A stretch of 64,000 nt of DNA, from positions 1,736,001-1,800,000 of the forward strand of contig OZ242191.1 in assembly GCA_965205915.1 (NCBI GenBank), in the 5' to 3' direction. Both the position numbers and the translations under genes were made by a program. This DNA is from VXMO01 sp965205915 (lineage in GTDB: Bacteria; Chloroflexota; Dehalococcoidia; UBA6926). A model generated the notes under the pieces. It was given only the letters and a program-made list of their open reading frames with translations, was not told the origin of the DNA and searched no databases. Below, one piece after another: positions 1-8,163 of the stretch (its first letter is position 1; each line of letters starts with the position of its first letter).

Positions 1-362
1 GTGATTTTCTCCAGGATTTTGCGGGGTCCACCGGTTGGTCAGAGGATGCCGCCCAGCGGCTCACGCTCGTTGGTGAGGAGACCCTGACCGGGATTCTGAC
101 GGAGGACGGCATACTTGCGGACACGGGGCGACGCACGGTGGTTTCAATCAGGAACGAGGGGGGCGCCGCCGAGATGGAATTCGTGTCCGGCCCGGCGGGG
201 CAAAACCTGGAGGATCGCCTCGCCTACCTGGGCGAGTCGCCGGAGATTCGCGACGAGAGCGAGTTGTCGTTTCGGCTGCTCCGTCATTACGCATCGTCGG
301 TGCGTCACAGCAAGTACTACGGGCTTGATATCGTGACTGTTCACGTGGAGCGAAGCGGCTAG
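1..362 (+). CDS. C-terminal part of a protein with a histidine-kinase-type ATPase-like end (5' truncated)
   Basis: The reading frame is open from position 3 and stops with TAG at 360-362, so about 119 C-terminal residues are visible. They include an EETL motif in a helix resembling the N-box of HATPase domains (residues about 20-32), then GRRTVVSIRN and a conserved-looking end around LLRHYASSVRH. There are no transmembrane segments in the visible part. From memory this type of tail occurs at the C-terminus of some xanthine/uracil-type permeases, but the N-terminal body lies outside the window, so the function stays open. The internal ATG at 138 is not the start, because the frame continues upstream with protein-like composition. 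Confidence 0.6.
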   Translation, partial: DFLQDFAGSTGWSEDAAQRLTLVGEETLTGILTEDGILADTGRRTVVSIRNEGGAAEMEFVSGPAGQNLEDRLAYLGESPEIRDESELSFRLLRHYASSVRHSKYYGLDIVTVHVERSG

Positions 363-435
363 CATATCGCGGGGCGTGGCGATGAAAGTGTCCGCCGATT
401 CTTGTGGGCGGTAGTGAGGGGACGGCGTTTTCGGG

Positions 436-813
436 TCAGGCGCCGTTTAGGCCGTTGAGGAGTGTTTCCACTTTGTCCACGAAGTGGGAGACATCTTCAA
501 GACTCCCCCTGACGTCCCGGACGCCGAACTCTCCTTCGTAGAAATTCTCGTGGAGGGTGCCGGCGACGCTGAATTGGCGACGGAGATCGTCATCGTCCGT
601 CTCCTGGACAAGGCGGCTCACGACCCCATAAAGCCTCGCGTGGCGATCGTGCGCAAGTCCGCGTTCCTGGGCGTACGCCTTGACCATTTGCGCTGCTGCT
701 CCCCAGCCTTTTTCGGAGGCTTGGCGCAGGTCATCACGGGATAGCTCCTCAAAGGCCTGGTTGAGGAAGACTCTGCCTTGCTGCGCGTAGTCTTTGTCGT
801 TGCCGTTCGTCAT
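436..813 (-). CDS. PaREP1/HEPN-like small helical protein
   Basis: This is a 125-residue, probably all-helical protein. Residues about 8-70 (FLNQAFEELSRDDLRQASEK, then a segment rich in Ala and Lys) resemble the PaREP1 family, a HEPN-like fold best known from archaea. Such proteins are often partners of minimal nucleotidyltransferases or carry RNase activity, but the classic HEPN RxxxxH motif is not evident and no nucleotidyltransferase gene is adjacent. It is transcribed alone on the minus strand. A TATACT hexamer lies exactly 6 nt before the ATG. The role is unknown; family assignment is from motif memory. Confidence 0.7.
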   Translation of the reverse strand: MTNGNDKDYAQQGRVFLNQAFEELSRDDLRQASEKGWGAAAQMVKAYAQERGLAHDRHARLYGVVSRLVQETDDDDLRRQFSVAGTLHENFYEGEFGVRDVRGSLEDVSHFVDKVETLLNGLNGA

Positions 814-819
814 GGATTC

Positions 820-825
820 AGTATA
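820..825 (-). promoter_or_regulatory. -10 hexamer of a probable leaderless promoter
   Basis: TATACT on the minus strand ends 6 nt before the ATG at 813, so transcription would start at or next to the start codon. No good -35 was recognised. Confidence 0.45.
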
Positions 826-834
826 TCCAAAGGT

Positions 835-1551
835 TTAGGCGCGGGGGAGGAGGAGGGTTACTTGTTGGGTGGCGGGTTGGTTGGTGGGGGTTACGGAGAG
901 GCGATCCAGGGGGGAGAGGGATCGGATGCCCAGCTCCTTGAGGAAGGGGTCGAGGGAGGGGACTGAGACGGTCTCGACGGGGGGCGGGGCGGGTTCTCCG
1001 GATTCGGCTTCGCCTTCTACGGATTCTGATTCGTCCTGTGGGGGCGCGACGGGGGCGTCGGTGACGGTTCGCTCGACTTCGCCTGTCCAGAGCATGGGGA
1101 TGATGATCTTTGAGCTGAGTTGGGTGACGACCTGCGCGGCGAGGTTGGGCGCGAGGGTCTCTTCTCCGCCAACGGGAAGCAGTACCACGTCTGCCTCTCC
1201 GATCTCCGCCACTTCACCGGCGGTCAGAACACGGCTCAGCCTGCCAAGGTGGCAGATGCTGACACCATCAATGGTGATGGCGTAGGCCATTCCGCCGGGG
1301 TCAGAGGCGTTGTCAGCGGATGCACGGCTGGTGCGGATTGCACGAATCAACATGCCGGAGACCTCGTATTCGCCGGGGCGGCTGACGACGCGGATATCTG
1401 CGATGTCGAAGTCCGGCTCCGTTGCGTAGGCGCTCATGAGGATGGCGCGGGCGTTGGCGCGCCGGTCGGGGCCGGTTGTGGGATCCACGAACAGGGAGGC
1501 GTCTTTGCCCCGCAGTTGAAAGCCGGATTCGCCGAGATAGGTGATGTCCAC
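835..1551 (-). CDS. Metallo-beta-lactamase-fold protein lacking the zinc motif
   Basis: This 238-residue protein begins MDITYLGESGFQLRGK and continues with FVDP and SRPGEYEVSG, the layout of UlaG/UPF0173-like MBL-fold hydrolases. Where those carry HxHxDH, residues 40-47 read SAYATEPD, so the zinc-binding histidines are absent. Residues about 165-200 form a Glu/Pro-rich linker before a short tail. The start is GTG, preceded by GGAGGT 12 nt upstream, directly after the bioY stop, so the two are cotranscribed. It is probably not a metal-dependent hydrolase; a binding or structural role is inference. Confidence 0.75.
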   Translation of the reverse strand: MDITYLGESGFQLRGKDASLFVDPTTGPDRRANARAILMSAYATEPDFDIADIRVVSRPGEYEVSGMLIRAIRTSRASADNASDPGGMAYAITIDGVSICHLGRLSRVLTAGEVAEIGEADVVLLPVGGEETLAPNLAAQVVTQLSSKIIIPMLWTGEVERTVTDAPVAPPQDESESVEGEAESGEPAPPPVETVSVPSLDPFLKELGIRSLSPLDRLSVTPTNQPATQQVTLLLPRA

Positions 1552-1553
1552 AG

Positions 1554-2282
1554 CTAGAATTGCACCTCCGGTTCCTCGGGTTTTCGGCTACGTCCAATGA
1601 GAGCCCACGCGCCGGGCAATGCGCCGGCGGCGACGAGGAGCTTGAGGGTGTCGCCGGGTATGAACGGCCACAGGCCCCACTCTAGGGTACGGCTCAAGGT
1701 CATGTCGCCGAAGGAGAAGTGGAGCCACGGCAGGCCGAACGCGTAAATGGCGATGCTGCCCACAAAGAGGGCGAGCGCAGTTAGCAAGATGTTTCGATCC
1801 CAACCCTTTTCGGCTAGTCGGCCAATCAGGGATGCAGCGATGATAAAGCCGATGATGTAGCCAAAGGACGGCACGGCCCAGAACGGGGTCGCGCTGCCCC
1901 AGAGTGAGCCTGACGTCGCTCCAAAGGCGACCTCGCCGGAGAGGATGTCGGCTACGGCGCCAGCGTAAACAGGAAGGCCAGCGATGCCTGCAAACATGTA
2001 GAGCAGGAGGCTCATTCCGCCGAGTCGGCTGCCGAGGGCTGCTCCTGTCAGTCCGACGGCGAGGGTCTGCAGGGTGATTGGGACGGGCGAGCCCTCAATG
2101 GGGAGGCCGATTGCGCCGAAGATGTCCGCGTACCATTGTGGGGGGGTGAATGACACCTGCGCGGCGACGGCCACGAATAGCGCGCCCGCCGCGACAAGAA
2201 GATACGCTCGATATCGGCCCAACCCTCCCGTAAGGGCGAAGTCGCCAAGAGTCATAGTCCGCGTAGGATTCGTCGTCGTCAC
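1554..2282 (-). CDS. bioY: BioY family biotin transporter (ECF S component)
   Basis: A membrane protein with about six hydrophobic segments. The signature region is PVPITLQTLAVGLTGAALG followed by LLLYMFAGIAGLPVYAG and a C-terminal PFIPGDTLKLLVAAG, all typical of BioY, the substrate-binding subunit of energy-coupling-factor biotin importers. EcfA and EcfT partners are not in the window. A GTG start at 2282 is chosen because GAGG lies 7 nt upstream; the frame extends to 2336, but those residues look non-protein-like, and an ATG at 2255 is also possible. It leads an operon with the MBL-fold gene and diverges from the heat-shock operon. Confidence 0.88.
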   Translation of the reverse strand: MTTTNPTRTMTLGDFALTGGLGRYRAYLLVAAGALFVAVAAQVSFTPPQWYADIFGAIGLPIEGSPVPITLQTLAVGLTGAALGSRLGGMSLLLYMFAGIAGLPVYAGAVADILSGEVAFGATSGSLWGSATPFWAVPSFGYIIGFIIAASLIGRLAEKGWDRNILLTALALFVGSIAIYAFGLPWLHFSFGDMTLSRTLEWGLWPFIPGDTLKLLVAAGALPGAWALIGRSRKPEEPEVQF

Positions 2283-2337
2283 ACAACACCTCGAAATGGT
2301 AGTCCGTGGATAAAGGGGGCGCGTGAACGCCATCACA

Positions 2338-2367
2338 ACTGTAGCAACGACGCCAATAGGCGGTCAA
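2338..2367 (-). promoter_or_regulatory. Promoter for bioY and the MBL-fold gene
   Basis: On the minus strand TTGACC (2362-2367) and TACAGT (2338-2343) are separated by 18 nt, a fair sigma-70 match facing bioY. It would give a leader of about 50 nt before the GTG at 2282. Confidence 0.5.
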
Positions 2368-2391
2368 CGAGCACACGGGGCCCGATTCGGC

Positions 2392-2420
2392 TTGACACGA
2401 CTGCGGCAGGTAAGTAGTCT
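2392..2420 (+). promoter_or_regulatory. Sigma-70 promoter of the hrcA-grpE-dnaK operon
   Basis: TTGACA (2392-2397) and TAGTCT (2415-2420) are spaced by 17 nt. The predicted transcription start near 2427 sits at the edge of the CIRCE operator, the usual geometry for HrcA repression. Confidence 0.8.
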
Positions 2421-2429
2421 GAACGGGAA

Positions 2430-2456
2430 TTAGCAGTCAACAGTGTAGACTGCTAA
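2430..2456 (+). promoter_or_regulatory. CIRCE operator (HrcA binding site)
   Basis: TTAGCAGTC, a 9-nt spacer, then GACTGCTAA: a perfect 9-bp inverted repeat. The consensus CIRCE is TTAGCACTC-N9-GAGTGCTAA; here position 7 of each arm is changed symmetrically, so palindromy is kept. It lies just downstream of the promoter and 171 bp before hrcA. Confidence 0.9.
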
Positions 2457-2524
2457 CACCATGAGAAGCGCGTGACGGCCACAGATAACGGCGGTGTAGC
2501 GTTACGAGATTTGGCCGCGCGATG

Positions 2525-2600
2525 GAGATCAAGGTTCCCGCTTTCGCGGGAATGACGGAGTGGGCGCGGGAACGACGAAGCGGGCGCGGGAGTGATGGAT
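2525..2600. repeat. REP-like dispersed repeat with inverted core
   Basis: TTCCCGC (2535-2541) TTTC GCGGGAA (2546-2552) is followed by ATGACGG and by decayed copies of GCGGGAACGACG and GCGGGAGTGATGG. The same core and ATGACGG tail recur at 50316-50372, so this is an interspersed family. Here it sits in the 5' leader of hrcA. Confidence 0.7.
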
Positions 2601-2627
2601 TAGGGCACGTGAGAGACGGTTAGGGTA

Positions 2628-3425
2628 ATGACACAGGAATTGGCAGAGCGGCAGTCGGAGTTGCTCCGGTTGTTGGTTGAGCAATATATCGAAACGGCCA
2701 TACCGGTCAGTTCAGGCGGACTGGTGGATCACCACGATCTGGACGTGAGTTCAGCGACGGTGAGGAATGCGTTCGCGGAGCTTGAGTCGGACGGATACCT
2801 GCATCGCACACATTCGTCCGCAGGAGCGACGCCGACCGGACGGGCTTATCGGTACTACGTGGAGGTTCTGTTGCGGTCATCCGATGTGCCCACCGGCCGA
2901 CAGGAGACGATCCGGCATCAGTTCCACCAGGTTGAGTCTGAGGACGTGTTCCTGTGGGCGCGGCTGGCGGCGGCGACGCTTGCACAGTTGTCTGAGGCGC
3001 TCGCCATCGTGACGCCACTGCCGGGGCACGCGGAGCACGGCATCGATGAGCCGATAGTGTACGGAATCAGCCAGGTGGTGAACCAGCCGGAACTGATCGA
3101 CAGGATCGATATGGTGCGTGAGCTGCTGGCCGCTGTCGAGAGCGGCCGGCTGGTACCCGCGCTGCATGCGGATGATCTGCCGGCGCGGGGACTGCGGGTG
3201 GTTATTGGCAACGAACACGATGAGCCGTTCCTGCACCCATACGCGGCAATCATGTCAACGTACGGACCGGCAGATGTGAGCAGAGAACGGGGAGCGGTGG
3301 CGGTGCTTGGGCCAACACGGATGGATTACGCAACGGCGATTCCGGCGGTCAGGTACCTGGGCGAGTTGCTGTCCGGGATGGCTGCCGCGCTCAATGGCGA
3401 ATCCCAGAGTGGGGAGCACGTCTAA
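2628..3425 (+). CDS. hrcA: Heat-inducible transcription repressor HrcA, short form
   Basis: The N-terminal winged helix (residues about 1-80) shows ERQSELLRLLVEQYIE, IPVSSGGL and SSATVRNAFAELESDGYL. The C-terminal GAF-like part ends in the family hallmark GPTRMDYATAIPAVRYLGEL. At 265 residues it is about 75 shorter than typical HrcA: the sequence passes from AIVTPLP almost directly to YGISQVVNQPE, so the central inserted module appears to be missing. It is the first gene of the operon and should bind the CIRCE element at 2430-2456; DNA-binding elements look intact. Confidence 0.93.
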   Translation: MTQELAERQSELLRLLVEQYIETAIPVSSGGLVDHHDLDVSSATVRNAFAELESDGYLHRTHSSAGATPTGRAYRYYVEVLLRSSDVPTGRQETIRHQFHQVESEDVFLWARLAAATLAQLSEALAIVTPLPGHAEHGIDEPIVYGISQVVNQPELIDRIDMVRELLAAVESGRLVPALHADDLPARGLRVVIGNEHDEPFLHPYAAIMSTYGPADVSRERGAVAVLGPTRMDYATAIPAVRYLGELLSGMAAALNGESQSGEHV

Positions 3426-3428
3426 GGC

Positions 3429-4022
3429 ATGGTTGATGACAAGCAAGAGGACGCGGCAAGTATCGCGGAGTCGGATTCTGAGGACGGCGGCGATGAGCAG
3501 TCCGCTCTCGCATCGCTGCAGGCGCAGCTTGATGAGGCGATAGCGGATAAGGACAGGTATCACCGCGCCTACTCGGACGCCGTGGACTTTTCGCGGCGGT
3601 CAGGGGAGCGTCATGGGGCGGAGTTGCAATATGCGACTGCGCCGGTGCTGATGCAGCTGCTTTCGAGCGTGGATGACCTTGAGCGCGCGTTCGGCTCAAT
3701 GCCCGAATCTATGCTACGACTGACGTGGGTGGAGGGCATCCTGCTGATCTATCGGAGGTTGCAGGGGACGCTGGAGGCGAACGGGGCCACGGAGATCGAG
3801 GCGGCAGACGCGGCGTTTGATCCGAATCTGCATGAAGCAATCTCACGTGTGGCGGGGCCGGAGGGGCGAATCGTGGAGGTGCTCCAGAAGGGGTATATGC
3901 TCCATGACCGCGTGCTGAGGCCGGCGCTTGTGCAGGTGGGGGACGGAACGGGGTCCGAGCAGTCGACGGGCGACGATTCGGGAACCGACTCGACTACAGA
4001 ACAGAACACGACTGACGAATAA
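3429..4022 (+). CDS. grpE: Nucleotide exchange factor GrpE
   Basis: 197 residues. An acidic disordered N-terminus is followed by a long coiled coil (residues about 25-75, including AQLDEAIADKDRYHRAYSDA) and a beta domain with FDPNLHEAISRV and the end LRPALVQVG. GrpE dimers release ADP from DnaK during chaperone cycling. The Ser/Thr/Asp-rich C-terminal tail (about 25 residues) extends past the usual end. It starts 3 nt after hrcA, so it is cotranscribed under CIRCE control. Confidence 0.95.
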   Translation: MVDDKQEDAASIAESDSEDGGDEQSALASLQAQLDEAIADKDRYHRAYSDAVDFSRRSGERHGAELQYATAPVLMQLLSSVDDLERAFGSMPESMLRLTWVEGILLIYRRLQGTLEANGATEIEAADAAFDPNLHEAISRVAGPEGRIVEVLQKGYMLHDRVLRPALVQVGDGTGSEQSTGDDSGTDSTTEQNTTDE

Positions 4023-4072
4023 GAGCGATCACAAAGTAAACAACATGGAACACGCAAGGAGACACTGAACGA

Positions 4073-5968
4073 ATGGCAAGGGCAATCGGAATCGACCTCG
4101 GTACGACGAACAGCGTTGTCGCGGTCATGGAAGGCGGCGAGGGTACGGTGATTCCCACGCCGGAGGGGAATCGGCTGACACCGTCGGTTGTGGCGCTGAA
4201 CAAGAGCGGCGAGCGTCTGGTGGGTCTGGTCGCAAAGCGGCAGGCGGTAACGAACCCGGATCAGACGATATTCAGCGTGAAGCGTTTCATCGGCCGGAAG
4301 CATGATGAGCATGACGTGCAGCAGGACACGAAATTGGCGCCCTACCCCGTCACGGCCGCGCCGAATGGGGACGTGCGGGTCACCATGGGCGATAACCAGT
4401 ACAGCCCGCAGGAGATCTCCGCGATGATCCTCCAGAAGCTCAAGGCTGACGCGGAGGCGTACTTGGGTGAGACGGTGACTGACGCCGTTGTGACGGTGCC
4501 GGCGTATTTCAATGACAGCCAGCGGCAGGCGACAAAGGACGCGGGGACGATTGCCGGGCTGAACGTGTTGCGGATCATCAATGAGCCGACGGCGTCGTCG
4601 CTGGCCTATGGGCTGGACAAGAAGGGCGAGGAGGTCATCGCGGTCTTCGACCTGGGCGGCGGGACGTTCGATATCTCGATTCTTGAGATCGGTGACGGGA
4701 CGTTCCATGTCCGCTCGACGGCGGGCGACACGCACCTGGGCGGCGATGACTTCGACAATGCCGTGGTGGACTGGATGATGGATGAGTTCCGCAAGCAGGA
4801 GGGCATTGACCTGCGGTCGGATCGCAGCGCGATGCAGCGTCTGCGAGAGGCGGCGGAGCGCGCCAAGCTGGAGCTTTCCACGGTGACGCAGACGGAGCTC
4901 AGCCTGCCGTTCATCACAGCAGACGCGTCCGGCCCCAAGCACATGGCTATGACGCTGACACGCGCGACACTGGAATCGCTGACGGCGGCGCTGGTTGATC
5001 GCACGGTGGGCCCGTGCAGGCAGGCTCTGGAGGACGCGGGGCTCAACGCGAGCCAGGTTAATGAGGTGATCCTCGTCGGCGGGCAGACACGTATGCCGGC
5101 CATCCAGGAGAAGGTTCAGCAGATCTTCCAGCGAGAGCCGAACCGTTCAGTAAACCCGGATGAGGCGGTCGCGGTGGGCGCGGCAATCCAGGCGGGTGTG
5201 CTGACCGGCGACGTGCAGGACCTACTGCTGCTGGACGTGACACCGCTTTCGCTCGGCATCGAGACGCTGGGTGGGGTGGCAACGCCAATCATCCCGCGCA
5301 ATACGACGATTCCAACGTCCAAGAGCCAGACGTTCTCGACGGCGGCGGACGGGCAGACGAGCGTGGAGATTCACGTGCTACAGGGCGAACGCAGCATGGC
5401 CAGTGACGACAAGTCGCTCGGTCGGTTCATGCTGGATGGGATACCGCCGGCGCAACGGGGGATGCCGCAGATCGAGGTGACGTTCGACATCGACGCGAAC
5501 GGCATTTTGAACGTGAACGCGAAGGACCAGGCGACGAATCGCGAGCAGAAGATCATCATCCAGGCGGGGAGCGGCCTGACCAGCGAAGAGATCGAGCAGA
5601 TGGCGAGGGACGCGGAGGAGCATGCGACGGAGGACGCGCAGCGCCGCGAGGAGGTGGAGATTCGCAACACGGCGGATTCCGCAGCCTACGCCGCAGAACG
5701 CCTGCTGGAAGAGCACAAGGAACGCATCACAGACGACGTGAGAGATCGGGTGCAGGCCAAGGTGACGGAGTTGCGGCAGGCGCTGGAGCAGAACGCGCCG
5801 GCGGAGCAGTTGCGTACACTGACAGAGGAGTTGAGTCGGCTCGTGCAAGAGATCGGGCAGTCCATGTACGCGCAACAGGGCGCGGAGGCGGGCAGCCCAA
5901 ACGGCGCAAGTGATGACAGCTCTGCCGACGAACCGGAGACGGTCGAGGGCGAGTTCCGCGAGGTATAG
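4073..5968 (+). CDS. dnaK: Molecular chaperone DnaK (Hsp70)
   Basis: 631 residues. The ATPase domain (residues 1 to about 385) contains IGIDLGTTNSVVAVMEGG, VPAYFNDSQRQATKDAG and VFDLGGGTFDISIL. The substrate-binding domain follows (DVTPLSLGIETLGG, then SKSQTFSTAADGQTSVEIHV), then a helical lid and an acidic tail ending GEFREV. AAGGAG lies about 11 nt before the ATG. It is the third gene of the CIRCE-controlled operon. No dnaJ follows; the cochaperone must be encoded elsewhere. Confidence 0.98.
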   Translation: MARAIGIDLGTTNSVVAVMEGGEGTVIPTPEGNRLTPSVVALNKSGERLVGLVAKRQAVTNPDQTIFSVKRFIGRKHDEHDVQQDTKLAPYPVTAAPNGDVRVTMGDNQYSPQEISAMILQKLKADAEAYLGETVTDAVVTVPAYFNDSQRQATKDAGTIAGLNVLRIINEPTASSLAYGLDKKGEEVIAVFDLGGGTFDISILEIGDGTFHVRSTAGDTHLGGDDFDNAVVDWMMDEFRKQEGIDLRSDRSAMQRLREAAERAKLELSTVTQTELSLPFITADASGPKHMAMTLTRATLESLTAALVDRTVGPCRQALEDAGLNASQVNEVILVGGQTRMPAIQEKVQQIFQREPNRSVNPDEAVAVGAAIQAGVLTGDVQDLLLLDVTPLSLGIETLGGVATPIIPRNTTIPTSKSQTFSTAADGQTSVEIHVLQGERSMASDDKSLGRFMLDGIPPAQRGMPQIEVTFDIDANGILNVNAKDQATNREQKIIIQAGSGLTSEEIEQMARDAEEHATEDAQRREEVEIRNTADSAAYAAERLLEEHKERITDDVRDRVQAKVTELRQALEQNAPAEQLRTLTEELSRLVQEIGQSMYAQQGAEAGSPNGASDDSSADEPETVEGEFREV

Positions 5969-5986
5969 GGAAATCCGGCAGCAGAC

Positions 5987-6571
5987 GTGACATCAGATTT
6001 ACGTGTCGACCATCCGGCGCTAGGCACATTCCTGGGGCACCTGGGGGGCGTGGCCGTCAGCGTGGCGGACCCCGTGTCGCTCATCCGGCGCACGCTCGAC
6101 CCGTTTCGGCACTTGCTGATGGAGAATTTTTTGCCGGACGGATATCGGGAGACACCGCCTAATGAGGTAAGTCGTTGGGTGCTTTTTCGCTCGACGGATA
6201 AGTCATTGAGCCTGGTCATTTCAACGATTCCGCCCAAGCATAAGACGCCGGTGCATAATCACGGGGCGCGGTGGGGGTTGGCGGGCATCTACCAGGGAGA
6301 GGCGCGTGAGGTATCCTACACGCCGGATCCTGAAAAAGCGGAGGACGGCTCGGTCATCAAACGCACGACGCGCCGCCGCTTAAAGGCCGGGGACGTGACG
6401 GGCATCCTGCCGCCGGACATGGACATCCACACGACGGAGGTCACGTCATCGATGCCGGCAGTCGTGCTGATGCTACTTGCGTCAGGGCCGGACGACCCCG
6501 AGCGGTACGTGTACGACGTGCGTCGCCACACGCGAGCGCCGGCGAACGATCATTACGAGGATCAGCCCTAG
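5987..6571 (+). CDS. Cupin protein, cysteine-dioxygenase-like
   Basis: 194 residues with a single cupin barrel. The segment TPVHNHGARWGLAGIYQGEA (residues about 88-107) matches the HxH...G metal-binding motif of cysteine dioxygenase-type cupins, and DIHTTE near residue 147 can supply the third histidine. Such enzymes oxidise thiols or related small molecules with Fe(II), but the substrate here cannot be read from the sequence. The start is GTG, 18 nt after the dnaK stop, so readthrough from the heat-shock operon is likely. It converges on the MFS gene downstream with almost no gap. Confidence 0.75.
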   Translation: MTSDLRVDHPALGTFLGHLGGVAVSVADPVSLIRRTLDPFRHLLMENFLPDGYRETPPNEVSRWVLFRSTDKSLSLVISTIPPKHKTPVHNHGARWGLAGIYQGEAREVSYTPDPEKAEDGSVIKRTTRRRLKAGDVTGILPPDMDIHTTEVTSSMPAVVLMLLASGPDDPERYVYDVRRHTRAPANDHYEDQP

Positions 6572-6572
6572 G

Positions 6573-7967
6573 CTATCGATCCTCGCCGGCCGCCGTGCCA
6601 GCGGGCACATCTTCACTGACCCCGGCTGCGCTTGAGCGCGGTTGCGCGGGGACACTAAAATTTGGTCGCGGTCGACGAATGGCCAGCGTGAGCGGGGCGG
6701 CGATGAACGTGAGCATGGCAAACACGATGAAAACCGGCCGATACGTGCCCAGCTCCTCAAAGACAAAGCTGGCAATCAGTGGAGAGAATGCAAAGCCCGC
6801 CTCGCTGCTCATTGAGAGCATTCCCTGCAACGCGCCAAAGGAGTTCCGCCCAAACAGATAACCCTGTAGCGCCATGCGCGTGACGATGGTGGCGCCAAAT
6901 CCGATGCCCCATAGGCCCAGGAAGACCATCATAGTCCACGTCTGCGCCGAGTCGACGAATGCCAGCATCAGAATGGCCGCGGCCTGAAAGGTAAAGGCGA
7001 GGGCAGTGACACGTTTCTTGTCCCACAGGTCTGCCAGGAATCCGAAGCCGAGCCTGCCAATCACGGTGCTCAGGGGAAGAAACGTGAGGTAGAAGGCCGC
7101 CGCGCCTCGAGAGTAGCCCACGCTGTCCAGATAGGGTACCCAGTGGACCTGCAATGTCGCTATCGTCAGAAAGGCCAGGCCGGAGGCTATCGCCATCAAC
7201 AGAAATGCCTGCGTTCGGATCGCCTGCATTGCGCCTACGTTCATCTCCGCGTCGTCGGAGTATGCGGTTCCGGCAGTAACTTCAAGGGGGGGATAGTCTG
7301 CGCCGTCAGGGTAGAGACCAAGGTTCTCAGGGCGATGCCGAATAATCAGGACGGCGATGGGCATCAGGAATAGGAAAATGATGCCAACAACGAGGAACGA
7401 GTCACGCCATCCGACGCCATCGAATTGGAATCCGATCAGGTTAAAGCCATCGATCAGCCCGAGGAACGGCGGGGCCACGATTCCGGCGAGCGCGTAGCCG
7501 AGGGAATAGATGCCCAGGGCGCGCCCGCGCCGCCTGACGAACCAGTTAGCGACGGCGGGCCCGACGGACAGCCACATCCCGGCCGAGCCCACGTTTGCCA
7601 GCGAAAACCAGAGGTAGAACATGGGCAGGTTCGACACAGAATGGAGCATGATCAGGCCCAGGCCGAGGAGGCTCATGCCCACCCCGATGATGGGCCGAGG
7701 GCCGATACGGTCAAACAGCGAGCCTACAAACGGCGCCAGGACGCCAATGGCCACACCCATGATGGGATAGGCGACTGTCACCTGTGTCTTGCTCCACTGC
7801 ATCTCCTCTGTCATGGGGTCGAGGATGAGAGTGAAGCCGTAGAAGAGAACGCCTCCCTGGAAGATGTTGAGGAGGACTGCGGTTATGACAATCCACCAGC
7901 CATAGAAGATCTTTGGTTTCTTGCGGGTGATGTTGCCGCGTGGGGCTACGCCGTTGAGTAAGGACAT
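6573..7967 (-). CDS. MFS transporter with YGWW motif (paralogue 1)
   Basis: 464 residues, about 12 transmembrane segments. FYGWWIVITAVLLNIFQGG starts helix 1, and DRIGPRP with loop residues FVRRRGRALGIYSLGYAL is typical of monocarboxylate/oxalate-formate-type MFS permeases. The substrate is unknown. It is close in sequence to the gene at 8164-9564, with near-identical first 25 residues. TACCAT ends 6 nt before the ATG. It probably arose by local duplication, because the upstream DNA is also shared. Confidence 0.88.
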   Translation of the reverse strand: MSLLNGVAPRGNITRKKPKIFYGWWIVITAVLLNIFQGGVLFYGFTLILDPMTEEMQWSKTQVTVAYPIMGVAIGVLAPFVGSLFDRIGPRPIIGVGMSLLGLGLIMLHSVSNLPMFYLWFSLANVGSAGMWLSVGPAVANWFVRRRGRALGIYSLGYALAGIVAPPFLGLIDGFNLIGFQFDGVGWRDSFLVVGIIFLFLMPIAVLIIRHRPENLGLYPDGADYPPLEVTAGTAYSDDAEMNVGAMQAIRTQAFLLMAIASGLAFLTIATLQVHWVPYLDSVGYSRGAAAFYLTFLPLSTVIGRLGFGFLADLWDKKRVTALAFTFQAAAILMLAFVDSAQTWTMMVFLGLWGIGFGATIVTRMALQGYLFGRNSFGALQGMLSMSSEAGFAFSPLIASFVFEELGTYRPVFIVFAMLTFIAAPLTLAIRRPRPNFSVPAQPRSSAAGVSEDVPAGTAAGEDR

Positions 7968-7973
7968 TGGTCT

Positions 7974-7979
7974 ATGGTA
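7974..7979 (-). promoter_or_regulatory. -10 hexamer of a probable leaderless promoter
   Basis: TACCAT on the minus strand, 6 nt before the ATG at 7967. The same hexamer at the same distance precedes the paralogue at 9564. Confidence 0.45.
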
Positions 7980-7989
7980 CGCCCGTTAG

Positions 7990-8112
7990 TTTTCTCGGTT
8001 CGTAATCAGTCCTGATTGGCCTGTGGGTTTGACTCCGCGTTCCGGCATTGACGGTCATTGACCACTGGCTGCGACATGCTGTGTTCGATGTTTGTTCTTC
8101 CGCGTTCCGGCG
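7990..8112. repeat. Intergenic repeat with CCGCGTTCCGGC units
   Basis: Copies of CTCCGCGTTCCGGC (8033-8046) and TTCCGCGTTCCGGCGTG (8098-8114) occur here, along with TTTCTCGGTTCG (7991-8002). Matching units recur at 9611-9627 and 9682-9700, and TTTCTCGGTTCG recurs near 9641. The spacers between the MFS genes therefore descend from one sequence. Confidence 0.6.
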
Positions 8113-8163
8113 TGACGGGAGTAGTGCGGAATGCCGAGGGGGTGGAGCGGGCAAACGGGGCGA

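Noticed and set aside
3749..4942. 397-codon frame on the minus strand, opposite grpE and dnaK
   Set aside because: Antisense shadow of strongly conserved chaperone genes; Arg/His-rich with no family resemblance.
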